From NCBI GenBank assembly GCA_002395775.1, contig DGUV01000082.1, positions 1 through 60,984 on the forward strand: a DNA stretch of 60,984 nt. The letters run 5' to 3'. The position numbers and the translations under genes are program-made. This document shows, in pieces, positions 50,806-59,784 of the stretch. The stretch's first letter is position 1. Every line of letters begins with the position of its first letter. This stretch comes from Prevotellaceae bacterium UBA4301. GTDB taxonomy: Bacteria; Bacteroidota; Bacteroidia; Bacteroidales; Bacteroidaceae. A model generated the notes under the pieces. It was not told where the DNA came from, did not search any database, and saw only the letters and a program-made list of their open reading frames with translations.

Positions 50806-51729
50806 ATGAAACGAATAATGATAATAGCCCTCGCCCTCATCCACCCTTCCCTTTGGGGAGGGACAGGGGGTAGGCCGTACGGTGGGGCATATGCTCAGCC
50901 CAAAGAAGACGGTCGATGCCCAAGTCCCATCCATGCCCGGGACTTCTCGAAAATGGAGGTCGTGGACACCACGCAGTTGCGAGTACGCTATGCCTTCTGT
51001 GCGGAGAAGATTGACGACCCGAAGACGTACATCGACCTGCAGAGACTCGACGTGGGCAAACGGGTCGTGAAGTACTACAGCCAATTTGTCTATCTCAGCG
51101 ACTCACTGATAATGCATTGGAACAAGGCCAACCCGAACTCGCAGACAGGGCAAAGTTGGTTGGGCGAAGGTGGACGTGGCAAAGGTCAATGGAGCGAATA
51201 TGAGTGGAGCGACTACTTTTTCGAGAACGGGCAACTGACCGAATACAGCCAAATGCCCCAGTGGCTGAATAGATATGACTCATGGTACACTGAACCTGCT
51301 CCCAAACAAAAGTGGACACTGCACGACGAGACGCAGACCATCCTCGGCCACCGCTGCCAGCGGGCCACCTGTCGTTTCCGAGGTCGCGACTTCGAGGCTT
51401 GGTTTGCGCCAGCCATCCCCGTGAAACGTGGGCCGTGGAAGTTTCAAGGTCTGCCCGGACTGATACTGAAGGTCTATGACAAGGACAAACTCTACACCTT
51501 CGAGGCCATCGGACTGGAGACTCGACATTATCCCATCACCCGCTTCAAGCAGTTCAAGAACTACCATCGTTCCACCCGCGAAAAGGTATGGAAGATGCAG
51601 CGGCAGTGGCACGAGAACTGGTTCAAGGCCGTCGATTTCCACAAGGCCACAATGGATGCCGCAGGAAACATGGTGATAGGCGAAGCCGTGTCTATCCTTA
51701 CGCCCTATAATCCATTGGAATTGGAATGA
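50806..51729 (+). CDS. GLPGLI family secreted protein (third of three)
   Basis: A 307-residue protein. The core is HRCQRATCRFRGRDFEAWFA (about 182-201) and GPWKFQGLPGLILKVYD (about 209-225), ending NPLELE. The signal region is unusual: MKRIMIIALALI is followed by HPSLWGGTGGRPYG, encoded by a GC-rich repeat (50838-50876), before GGAYAQ. The repeat seems to have entered the signal peptide and may weaken export. An internal start is not obvious. It is the last gene of the GLPGLI run. Confidence 0.88.
   Translation: MKRIMIIALALIHPSLWGGTGGRPYGGAYAQPKEDGRCPSPIHARDFSKMEVVDTTQLRVRYAFCAEKIDDPKTYIDLQRLDVGKRVVKYYSQFVYLSDSLIMHWNKANPNSQTGQSWLGEGGRGKGQWSEYEWSDYFFENGQLTEYSQMPQWLNRYDSWYTEPAPKQKWTLHDETQTILGHRCQRATCRFRGRDFEAWFAPAIPVKRGPWKFQGLPGLILKVYDKDKLYTFEAIGLETRHYPITRFKQFKNYHRSTREKVWKMQRQWHENWFKAVDFHKATMDAAGNMVIGEAVSILTPYNPLELE
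50838..50876. repeat. ccttccc/gggaggg repeat in the signal peptide of the third GLPGLI gene
   Basis: The bases read from atccacccttccctttggg through gagggacagggggtagg. It is in frame and lies between the hydrophobic signal core and the AYAQ cleavage region. Same type as the copies at 8322, 33247 and 49097. Confidence 0.6.
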
Positions 51730-51867
51730 ACCCGCGGGCCTGCGGAACAGGAATGTCACGGAAAAAGGGCAAATGAGACCTGCGCGAAAGACTTTGGAAC
51801 AATATCCGCAGGGAGATGTGGAAACTATTTGCTAAATTTGCCGTCGGAAACATGACATCACATTCGC

Positions 51868-54645
51868 ATGGCAAGACTGAGAAAGACGAGAATGGCGCTG
51901 TGGCTGTTGCTGATGGCCGCAACGGGGACTGGGGCCCAGAACCCCATCGTGCAAACCTGCTTCACCACCGACCCAGCACCTTTGTCCGTCGGCGATTCCG
52001 TGCTTTATGTCTTCACAGGACACGATGAGGACAAGGCCGACTTCTTCTGGATGCAGGAGTGGCGCGTCTATTCCACACGCGACATGGTCAACTGGACGGA
52101 TCACGGCTCGCCCTTGGCTTTGGAGAGTTTCTCTTGGGCCGACGACCGCGCATGGGCCAGTCAGTGCATCGAACGCAACGGGAAGTTTTATTGGTACATC
52201 TGCGCCCACTCCAAATTGTCTGGCGGAATGGCCATTGGCGTAGCAGTTGCCAATCGTCCGGAAGGTCCTTATCGCGACGCTCTCGGACGCCCGCTCTACG
52301 AGAATGGTTCGTGGGATCACATCGACCCGACCGTATGGATTGATGAGAAGACAGGACAGGCCTGGGTCATGTGGGGTAATCCTCGTGTCTATGCGCTCGA
52401 GTTGCAAGACGACATGATACACACGAAGGGCGACGTCCACCTCATCGACATGACAGAGGAAGGTTTCGGTTCGCCTCTGATGAACCAGAGGGAGAAGGGC
52501 AAGAAGTATCGCGACTCATACGTCGAAGGTCCTTGGCTGATGCAACGCAACAACCGTTGGCTCTTACTCTACGCCGCAGGTGGAGTGCCTGAGCACATCG
52601 CTTACTCTTCGGCCGATAACCCACTCGGACCTTGGCACTACGAGGGCGAGATTATGCCGCTTGGAGGCACGGATTCCTTCACGAACCACTGTGGAGTGAC
52701 GGACTTCCGCGGTCACAGCTATTTCTTCTACCACACTGGTTGGTTGCCCGGCGGCGGAGGCTTTGGCAGGAGCACGTCTGTCGAGGAATTCCAATATACT
52801 GCCGACGGCAAGTTCCCCACCATCACTCCTACGAGAGAGGGTGTGAAGCCCATCGCGGACTTCAATCCTTTCCGTCGTGTCGAAGCTGAGACGATGGCCT
52901 TCTCCAAGGGAGTCCGCACCACACAAAACGACCAGACGGGTGTCTATGTCAGCGACATTCACAATGGCGATTGGATAAAGTTGCAAAGCGTTGATCTCGG
53001 TGCGTCGGGGGCAAGGAAGTTTACCGTCAGGGCGGCTTCTGCCTTGCGCGGAGGCACCATCGAACTGCATATCGACAGCGTGCGCGGCTTGCGTCTGGGT
53101 ACTGTTGAAATCACCGGAACTGGTGGTTGGGAACAATGGAGAACCTTCGACACCTTCCTGCCTCGCATCGCTACAGGCGTTCACGACCTGTATCTCACCT
53201 TCCACGGGCGCAAGGGACCTCATCTCTTCAATCTCGACTGGTGGCAGTTGGACGAGGAGAAGAACCTGAACCTGCCCATCCTGCAAACGCACTACACCGC
53301 TGATCCCTCTCCGCTGGTCATTGGCGATACCTTATTCTTATATGTTAGCCACGACTCCCACGCCGATGAGATCATGGATGCACGCGAGCGCAACTCAGCT
53401 GGTTTCTTCATGTACGACTGGCTTCTCTATTCCACCACCGACATGGTGAACTGGACAGATCATGGTCCTGTGGCTTCGCTTCGCGACTTCAGTTGGCGCG
53501 GTCGAGACAATGGTGCCTGGGCTGTTCAATGTGTAGAGCGCAACGGCAAGTACTATCTCTATTGTCCGCTCCACGGGCACGGCATAGGTGTGCTGGTTGC
53601 CGACTCTCCTTACGGTCCTTTCAAAGATCCGTTGGGCAAGCCTCTGGTTTGGCAACGCGAGCATTGGGACGACATCGACCCAACCGTATATATAGATAAG
53701 GAAGGACAAGCGTGGATGTACTGGGGCAATCCCAACACCTACTATGTGCGTTTGGGCAAAGACATGATTTCTACGGAAGGCGACATCGTGAAACTTGACT
53801 ATCACATCGACCACTACCAGGAAGGTCCTTGGCTCTACGAACGCAATAATCATTGGTATCTCGCATACGCATCGACTTGCTGTCCTGAAGGCATTGGCTA
53901 TGCGATGGGCGATTCTCCACAAGGTCCCTGGCAATGCAAAGGCTATCTGATGGCCCCCACCCCACGCGACAGAGGCAACCACCCGGGTATTGCCGACTTT
54001 AAGGGCAAGACCTACCTCTTCGGACAGGACTACGACCTGCTCCATTTCGAAACGAAGAATCACTTCGAGCGCCGTTCGGTAAGTGTTGCGGAGATGACGT
54101 ACAATGCCGATGGCACTGTCAACGAAGTTCCTTATTGGCTCGACCACAAGGAATTGACTCCCGTAGGCAACCTGAATCCTTATCGTCGCGTGGAAGCAGA
54201 GACGATGGCTTGGGGATACGGCTTACGCACAGAGAAGGTGGGCATTGCCGGCACTCGCGAACTGGTGTCCAAGGCACGCGGAAAGAGTGTTGTCGACCAG
54301 TTTGCCTATAGCACGGGCCACAAGAATCTCTATGTCTATGACCTGGATGCGGGCGAATACATCCGTCTGCGCAGCGTTGACTTCGGCAAGAGGTCGCCAC
54401 GCTCGTTCACGCTCAGTGCGGCCGCAGCCCCCGATGCCAAAGCTGTTATCGCAGTATGCCTCGATTCGGCAGGCGGTCAGCAATTGTGCACCATCACCAT
54501 CGATTCCACTGGTTCAGTCGATGACTATCGGCAGGTCACGGCCCAGCTCGAGTCCAAGATTCCGGCTGGGGTCCACGACCTCTACTTCCGCATCCTCGAA
54601 GCCAAGGGCGACGTTCGTCTCGACTGGTGGCAATTCAAGAAATAA
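51868..54645 (+). CDS. Secreted duplicated GH43-CBM6-GH43-CBM6 enzyme
   Basis: 925 residues with a signal peptide (MALWLLLMAATGTGAQ after a short start). Two similar halves are visible. GH43 domain 1 (about 25-330) has TTDPAPLSVGDSVLYVFTGH, HIDPTVWIDEKTGQAWVMWG and YVEGPWLMQRNN; domain 2 (about 468-768) has TADPSPLVIGDTLFLYVSHD, DIDPTVYIDKEGQAWMYWG and YQEGPWLYERNN. In both, the Asp/Asp/Glu catalytic set is intact. Each is followed by a CBM6-like domain starting RVEAETMA (about 337 and 774). GH43 enzymes remove arabinose or xylose. TAAATTTG at 51833-51840 may be the -7 box. It is the first gene of the glycan operon. Confidence 0.88.
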   Translation: MARLRKTRMALWLLLMAATGTGAQNPIVQTCFTTDPAPLSVGDSVLYVFTGHDEDKADFFWMQEWRVYSTRDMVNWTDHGSPLALESFSWADDRAWASQCIERNGKFYWYICAHSKLSGGMAIGVAVANRPEGPYRDALGRPLYENGSWDHIDPTVWIDEKTGQAWVMWGNPRVYALELQDDMIHTKGDVHLIDMTEEGFGSPLMNQREKGKKYRDSYVEGPWLMQRNNRWLLLYAAGGVPEHIAYSSADNPLGPWHYEGEIMPLGGTDSFTNHCGVTDFRGHSYFFYHTGWLPGGGGFGRSTSVEEFQYTADGKFPTITPTREGVKPIADFNPFRRVEAETMAFSKGVRTTQNDQTGVYVSDIHNGDWIKLQSVDLGASGARKFTVRAASALRGGTIELHIDSVRGLRLGTVEITGTGGWEQWRTFDTFLPRIATGVHDLYLTFHGRKGPHLFNLDWWQLDEEKNLNLPILQTHYTADPSPLVIGDTLFLYVSHDSHADEIMDARERNSAGFFMYDWLLYSTTDMVNWTDHGPVASLRDFSWRGRDNGAWAVQCVERNGKYYLYCPLHGHGIGVLVADSPYGPFKDPLGKPLVWQREHWDDIDPTVYIDKEGQAWMYWGNPNTYYVRLGKDMISTEGDIVKLDYHIDHYQEGPWLYERNNHWYLAYASTCCPEGIGYAMGDSPQGPWQCKGYLMAPTPRDRGNHPGIADFKGKTYLFGQDYDLLHFETKNHFERRSVSVAEMTYNADGTVNEVPYWLDHKELTPVGNLNPYRRVEAETMAWGYGLRTEKVGIAGTRELVSKARGKSVVDQFAYSTGHKNLYVYDLDAGEYIRLRSVDFGKRSPRSFTLSAAAAPDAKAVIAVCLDSAGGQQLCTITIDSTGSVDDYRQVTAQLESKIPAGVHDLYFRILEAKGDVRLDWWQFKK

Positions 54646-54660
54646 AGACTACCCTCCCCT

Positions 54661-57189
54661 ATGAAACGCATCCTGTTACTTGCTCCCCTGCTCCTGGCCG
54701 CCCGTCTCGCAAGCGCCCAGACCTTCACCTTCGGAAGGGGGGAACTTGAGCTGAAGGCTCTCAGCGAGCGGGCCGTCCGCGTTCGTTACACCGAGCCCTG
54801 GGCTTCGACCATCAGCCCCATGCCGCTGGGCGACAAGCCCTTGACCTACGTTGCCGAGGACCAGCGCCCCATCTGCAAGGCAAAAGCTGGCAAGGACGGA
54901 AACATCACACTTGCCACCAGGGCGCTGAGCCTCGTGGCCCATCCCGCATCGGGGCGCATCGTGGTCAAGGATGCTTCGGGGAACGTCGTGGCCAGCGTCC
55001 GGGCACAGGAGCTCAAGCCCTCCCGCGTGCAAGGCGAGCTCACGGGGATTGCCAGCCTTACGCTCGACTCCCCCGAAGGCGAGCACCTCTATGGACTCGG
55101 GCAGTTCCAGGACGGATACAGCGACGTGCGCAACCTGACTCGCAGGCTCACGCAGGTCAACACCCAAATCTCCATCCCCATGATTCTGTCCAGCAAGGGC
55201 TACGGCCTCTTGTGGAACAACTATGGACTGGTGGATTTCAATCCCTCCGATGCGTGCGTAAGCCTTCAGCCGTCAAGCGAAGTCGGGAATCGCGAAGTGG
55301 TCAATGTCACCACCACGGAAGGCGGCCGCCGGGAGGAACGCTTCTCGGGGTCCTTCCAAGCCGAACTTACTGTTCCCGAGGATGGACAATATGCCCTCAT
55401 GCTCGACGTCGGGCAGCGCATGGCCCGCCGGCACAACCTCAGCATCGACGGGACTACCATCATCGACCAGCGCAACACGTGGCTCCCGCCCACGACGTCG
55501 GTCATCGTCAGTCTGAAGGCTGGCACCCACTCCGTCGCAGCCAGGCTTGAGCGCGGCGACCGTCCGGTGCTCTTCTGGCGTCGGACCGATGCCACCACCA
55601 CCCTGCGCTCTCCGGTTGCCGAGGCTGTCGATTACACCATCTTCGTCGGTTCGCCCGACGAAATCACTCATGCCCTTCATGCCGCAACGGGCAACGCCCC
55701 TCTCGTGCCCCGATGGGCCTTGGGCTACATCCATTGCCGCGAACGCTTCCATTCGCAAGAAGAGATTCTGAACACCGCCAACGAGTTCAGGAAGCGCAAC
55801 ATCCCGCTCGACATGCTCGTGCAGGACTGGCAATACTGGGGCAAATACGGATGGAATGCGATGCAGTTCGACGAACGATTCTATCCCAATCCCCGAGCCA
55901 TGATGGACTCGCTGCATGCCATGAATCTCCGGCTCATGCTCTCCGTCTGGTCGCGCATCGACCCGAACTGCGAAGTCGGCCAAAAGATGACGGAGGCCGG
56001 ATATTACATTCCTCAGACACAATGGATTGACTTCTTCAACCCCGATGCTGCCGAGGCCTACTGGAAGCACTTCAGCCAGCGACTTCTGCCTACGGGCATC
56101 GATGCCTGGTGGCAGGATGCCACCGAACCCGAGAACGACGACCTTGCGGGCAGGCGCGTGGGCAATGGCAAGATTGCAGGCGAGCGCGTTCGCAATCTCT
56201 ATCCCCTACTCGTCAATCGCACGGTGTATGAAGGCTGTCTCCGCGACCGTCCCCGGCAGCGCGCCATGATTCTCACCCGCTGCGGTTTCCCCGGCATTCA
56301 GCGCTATGGGGCTGCCATGTGGAGCGGCGACGTGGGCAACGACTGGACGACCCTGAAGCGGCAGATTATTGCCGGACTCGGAATGATGGCGGCAGGACAG
56401 CCTTGGTGGACCTACGACGCAGGCGGATTCTTCCGTCCGGGCGACCAATACACCAATGCCGACTACATCCAGCGCATGCTTCGCTGGATTCAGACCGCGG
56501 TCTATCTGCCCCTGATGCGCGTGCATGGCTACATGAGCGACACCGAGCCCTGGCGCTATGGCGAGGACGCGGAAAAGACGATTACCAACTGCATCCGCGA
56601 GCGCCACCGGCTGCTTCCTTACATCTATAGCTGTGCGGCCGCCGTGAGCAAGGAGGGCCGCATGCTGATGCGCCCGCTCGTCTTTGACTTTACCTCCGAT
56701 GCCCAGGCTTTGGCACAAGAGACGGAGTACATGTTCGGGCCGTCCCTCCTCGTGTGCCCCATCACCGAGCCCGACGTCAGCCAGTGGGAGGTCTATCTGC
56801 CCAAGACCCCAGGCGGATGGTACGAATGGGCATCGGGCAAGCCCTATCAGGGAGGCGCGCAGGTGGAGATTCCCGTGACCGACGAACGAATCCCCGTCTT
56901 CGCGCGTGCCGGTTCCATCATTCCCTTGGCAGCTGACACGCTCGCCCTCTTCCCGGGGGCCGATGCCGACTTTACGCTCTATGAAGACGACGGCGTCAGT
57001 CTCGACTACAAGAAGGGCGACAGCACCAGCATACACCTCCAGTGGGACGAACAAAAGCGCCTGCTCACCATCCATCGCCGACGCGGACAATTCAAGGGAA
57101 TGGCAAAGAAGCGCACATTCACCCTCATCCTGCCCAGCGGACAAACACATGACATACCCTATTCCGGAAAAACAAGTATAAAGATATGA
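54661..57189 (+). CDS. Secreted GH31 enzyme with PA14-like insert, probable alpha-xylosidase
   Basis: An 842-residue protein with a signal peptide (MKRILLLAPLLLAARLASAQ). An N-terminal beta-sandwich (about 22-215) is interrupted by a PA14-like insert (about 225-310, GSFQAELTVPEDGQYALMLD). The barrel carries the nucleophile Asp486 in WWQDATEPEND and acid/base Asp557 in MWSGDVGNDW. C-terminal beta domains follow. The PA14 insertion is a feature of xyloglucan-acting alpha-xylosidases, as I recall, but alpha-glucosidase activity cannot be excluded. Its TGA overlaps the ATG of the GH27 gene. Confidence 0.88.
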   Translation: MKRILLLAPLLLAARLASAQTFTFGRGELELKALSERAVRVRYTEPWASTISPMPLGDKPLTYVAEDQRPICKAKAGKDGNITLATRALSLVAHPASGRIVVKDASGNVVASVRAQELKPSRVQGELTGIASLTLDSPEGEHLYGLGQFQDGYSDVRNLTRRLTQVNTQISIPMILSSKGYGLLWNNYGLVDFNPSDACVSLQPSSEVGNREVVNVTTTEGGRREERFSGSFQAELTVPEDGQYALMLDVGQRMARRHNLSIDGTTIIDQRNTWLPPTTSVIVSLKAGTHSVAARLERGDRPVLFWRRTDATTTLRSPVAEAVDYTIFVGSPDEITHALHAATGNAPLVPRWALGYIHCRERFHSQEEILNTANEFRKRNIPLDMLVQDWQYWGKYGWNAMQFDERFYPNPRAMMDSLHAMNLRLMLSVWSRIDPNCEVGQKMTEAGYYIPQTQWIDFFNPDAAEAYWKHFSQRLLPTGIDAWWQDATEPENDDLAGRRVGNGKIAGERVRNLYPLLVNRTVYEGCLRDRPRQRAMILTRCGFPGIQRYGAAMWSGDVGNDWTTLKRQIIAGLGMMAAGQPWWTYDAGGFFRPGDQYTNADYIQRMLRWIQTAVYLPLMRVHGYMSDTEPWRYGEDAEKTITNCIRERHRLLPYIYSCAAAVSKEGRMLMRPLVFDFTSDAQALAQETEYMFGPSLLVCPITEPDVSQWEVYLPKTPGGWYEWASGKPYQGGAQVEIPVTDERIPVFARAGSIIPLAADTLALFPGADADFTLYEDDGVSLDYKKGDSTSIHLQWDEQKRLLTIHRRRGQFKGMAKKRTFTLILPSGQTHDIPYSGKTSIKI

Positions 57190-58946
57190 ATCGGATTAAA
57201 AGCATTTTCGTGCTCTCCCTGCTGAGCCTCCCCCTCATGGCTCAAGACAATGTTAGTGACAATCAAGGCCCCACCATGGGCTGGAGTTCGTGGAACACCT
57301 ACGGGCTGAACATCAGCGAACAACTCATTCGCAAACAGACCGCAGCCATCATCAGCAAAGGACTGAAGGACGTAGGCTACGACCACATCAACATCGACGA
57401 CGGATACTTCGGAGGGCGCGACGAACAGACGGGACAACTGCTCATCCACCCCACCCGCTTCCCCAACGGCATGAAGGTGGTGGTCGATTACATCCACTCA
57501 AAAGGACTGAAGGCCGGAATCTACTCCGATGCCGGACACAGCACCTGCGGATGTTACCACGGCGGCGACAAGATTGCTGCCAACGTGGGCCTCTACGAAC
57601 ACGACCAGCAGGATGCCGACTTCTTCTTCAAGGAACTGGGCTTCGACTTCATCAAGGTGGACTTCTGCGGAGGCGACCCCATCCACAACGAAGCCCGGCT
57701 GAAGCTGGACGAGCGGGAACGCTACACCTCCATCGCACAAGCCATCAAAAACACGGGACGGACCGACGTGCGCATGAACGCTTGCCGCTGGGCCTATCCC
57801 GGCACATGGATTTCCGATGTGGCTTTCTCGTGGCGGACCACGGGCGACATCTACGACGGATGGAACAGCGTCAAGGGCATCCTGCATGAGAACCTCTACC
57901 TCTCTGCCTACTGCCACGACGGCAGGTACAACGACATGGACATGCTGGAGGTGGGCCGCTCCATGAGCACCGTAGAGGACCAAACCCACTTCGGCATGTG
58001 GTGCATCATGTCGTCCCCCTTGCTCATCGGATGCGACATGACCAGCATCAAGGCTGCCACCCTCAGTCTGCTCAAGAACAAGGAACTCGTCGCGCTCAAC
58101 CAAGACCCTCTCCACCTGCAGGCCTACGTCTGCCAGCGTTCGGGCGATTGCTATGTGCTGGTCAAGGACGTGGAAGTGCTGAACGGCAACAAACGTGCCT
58201 TTGCCGTATATAACCCTTCCGACGAGGAACAGACCGTAGAGGTCGATTTCTCGAAGATGGACCTTGCCGGCACGATACAACTGCGCGACCTCTTCAAAAA
58301 GAAAGAGGCTGGAACCGCCGAAGGGACACTCTCCGTCACCGTGCCCGCCCACGGGACAGCCATCTACAGCGCCCTGGCCGAGACGCGCACGGAACGCACC
58401 CTCTACGAAGCCGAGACTGCCTTCAACGGCACCTATCAGGAAATCACGAACAACCAAACCATGCCCAGCGGCACCTATGACGAAGTCGATTACGCCTCTG
58501 GCGGTTGCAAGGTGGGATGGCTGGGCAATTCGGCCGACAACTATCTCGAGTGGCGCAATGTCCATAGCGCCTCGGGCGGACGCTATCGCCTCACCCTGGG
58601 CTACATCTCCGGTGAAAGCCGCTCGCTCGTGCTTTACGTCAACGGCCAGCGCATTCAGAACCTCTCCAACCTGAATTCAGGCGGTTGGAACAAGGTGGGC
58701 ACTCGTTCGGTAGAGATTCGCCTCAATGCCGGACAAAACACCATCCGCATTGCCAACTCCTCAGCCTGGATGCCCGATATGGACTACATGCGCCTGGAAC
58801 TTCTCGAGGCCGACGCCATAGAGTCCGTCAGCAAAGCACGCATGGTGAATGGGAAATGGTATGACCTCAGTGGTCGTCCCACCATCGCCTCAAAGAAGGG
58901 AATCAAAATCCGGAAAGGCCATAAAGTGCTGAAACGAGAGCCTTAA
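57186..58946 (+). CDS. Secreted GH27 alpha-galactosidase with C-terminal CBM
   Basis: A 586-residue protein with a signal peptide (MNRIKSIFVLSLLSLPLMAQ). The GH27 barrel (about 28-330) shows GWSSWNTYG, INIDDGYF, nucleophile Asp159 in FIKVDFCGGD and acid/base Asp221 in TTGDIYDGW. A beta-sandwich (about 330-405) is followed by a CBM35/CBM6-like domain (about 410-545, YEAETAFNGTYQEI...MDYMRLELLEA). The tail (NGKWYDLSGRPTIASKKGIK, then RKGHKVLKREP) resembles type IX secretion sorting ends. It removes terminal alpha-galactose. Coupled to the GH31 gene by an ATGA overlap. Confidence 0.9.
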   Translation: MNRIKSIFVLSLLSLPLMAQDNVSDNQGPTMGWSSWNTYGLNISEQLIRKQTAAIISKGLKDVGYDHINIDDGYFGGRDEQTGQLLIHPTRFPNGMKVVVDYIHSKGLKAGIYSDAGHSTCGCYHGGDKIAANVGLYEHDQQDADFFFKELGFDFIKVDFCGGDPIHNEARLKLDERERYTSIAQAIKNTGRTDVRMNACRWAYPGTWISDVAFSWRTTGDIYDGWNSVKGILHENLYLSAYCHDGRYNDMDMLEVGRSMSTVEDQTHFGMWCIMSSPLLIGCDMTSIKAATLSLLKNKELVALNQDPLHLQAYVCQRSGDCYVLVKDVEVLNGNKRAFAVYNPSDEEQTVEVDFSKMDLAGTIQLRDLFKKKEAGTAEGTLSVTVPAHGTAIYSALAETRTERTLYEAETAFNGTYQEITNNQTMPSGTYDEVDYASGGCKVGWLGNSADNYLEWRNVHSASGGRYRLTLGYISGESRSLVLYVNGQRIQNLSNLNSGGWNKVGTRSVEIRLNAGQNTIRIANSSAWMPDMDYMRLELLEADAIESVSKARMVNGKWYDLSGRPTIASKKGIKIRKGHKVLKREP

Positions 58947-59087
58947 AGAAACGCAAAGGCCGCTTCCTATTCATTCATTCTGGTAAGATCTCGCCCTGTT
59001 TTTGTACAGAAAAAATTAAGAAGAGCCTATGCACAACGGGCCGTTCACCTAAACGGACAGGAGGATTTGCTTAGGCTGATGGCGTGA

Positions 59088-59189
59088 AAGACTTAAGTCT
59101 TACAGGCGAAAGACTTAGGTCTTGTTAAATAAAGACTTAGGTCTTCATGACGAAAGACTTAAGTCTTGCAGCGATAAGACTTAAGTCTT
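59088..59189. repeat. Tandem palindromic array, five units, 22-bp period
   Basis: Five copies of AAGACTTARGTCTT start at 59088, 59110, 59132, 59154 and 59176, exactly 22 bp apart. Units 1, 4 and 5 are perfect 14-bp palindromes; units 2 and 3 have G at the ninth position. The 8-base spacers (acaggcga, gttaaata, catgacga, gcagcgat) are not conserved. The array lies between convergent genes. The rest of 58947-59271 holds no gene; CCTAA/TTAGG at about 59048-59075 is a weak inverted repeat. Confidence 0.92.
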
Positions 59190-59271
59190 TATGAAGATGA
59201 GCATAAGCGAAGGAGGGGGATCACATAGGAAAGAGAGGCAAAACCTGCAGGTTTCGGAGGGTTTACTTGCA

Positions 59272-59637
59272 TTATAGTTTCTCTTTCTTCTCTAAGTAAT
59301 CAAGCAAATCTATTGTTCCTGCCTCATTTTCAATATCAAGAGCAGGAACTTTCTCCACAATCCTTGTGTTACCAGTTTTCTTGTCAACATAAAAATGGAC
59401 CGTTGCTCCCGTATAACTTCGGAACACCACTTCATACGCAGAATCCGACTCTTCCCCCATCTCGACATTCATAATGGTGGGATTTTCCTTAGCGACACTC
59501 CAGTCATAGGCTTCATGACAATATTTGTTTACTCCCTTGTAGGCGCTTTCTGCCGTAACCCTTTTATCGGGATGGCCTGAACCACACGAACAGAAAAGCA
59601 TAAGTGACAAAGGAAATGTGATGATAAGTGGTTTCAT
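59272..59637 (-). CDS. Small hypothetical lipoprotein
   Basis: 121 residues from ATG 59637, which opens a lipoprotein signal (MKPLIITFPLSLMLFCSCGS); a longer frame upstream lacks a signal and is not used. The mature part contains YKGVNKYCHEAYDWSVAKEN and VVFRSYTGATVHFYVDKKTG, an alpha/beta pattern like small PepSY/YcfL-type lipoproteins, but no family is certain. It ends in a Glu/Lys-rich helix. Confidence 0.65.
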   Translation of the reverse strand: MKPLIITFPLSLMLFCSCGSGHPDKRVTAESAYKGVNKYCHEAYDWSVAKENPTIMNVEMGEESDSAYEVVFRSYTGATVHFYVDKKTGNTRIVEKVPALDIENEAGTIDLLDYLEKKEKL

Positions 59638-59669
59638 TTCTCTATTCGCTAAATACATGTTTCTGAATC

Positions 59670-59774
59670 TTATGTAATAATCAACTCTACTCCTTCGGGC
59701 ACCCAGCAAAGCGAATCTATCACTTTCGAACACACCTGCGTGGGAATCTCTATCTCGGTGAGCGAGTCATTGTC
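59670..59774 (-). pseudogene. Possible remnant of a C-terminal coding end
   Basis: An open stretch of 34 codons (DNDSLTEIEIPTQVCSKVID, then SLCWVPEGVELIIT) ends in TAA but starts right after an in-frame stop and has no start codon. The composition is protein-like. It may be the end of a lost gene. Low certainty. Confidence 0.3.
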
Positions 59775-59784
59775 TTAGTAACTT

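Noticed and set aside
59088..59189. CRISPR array
   Set aside because: 14-bp units with 8-bp gaps cannot be CRISPR repeats and spacers; no cas genes.
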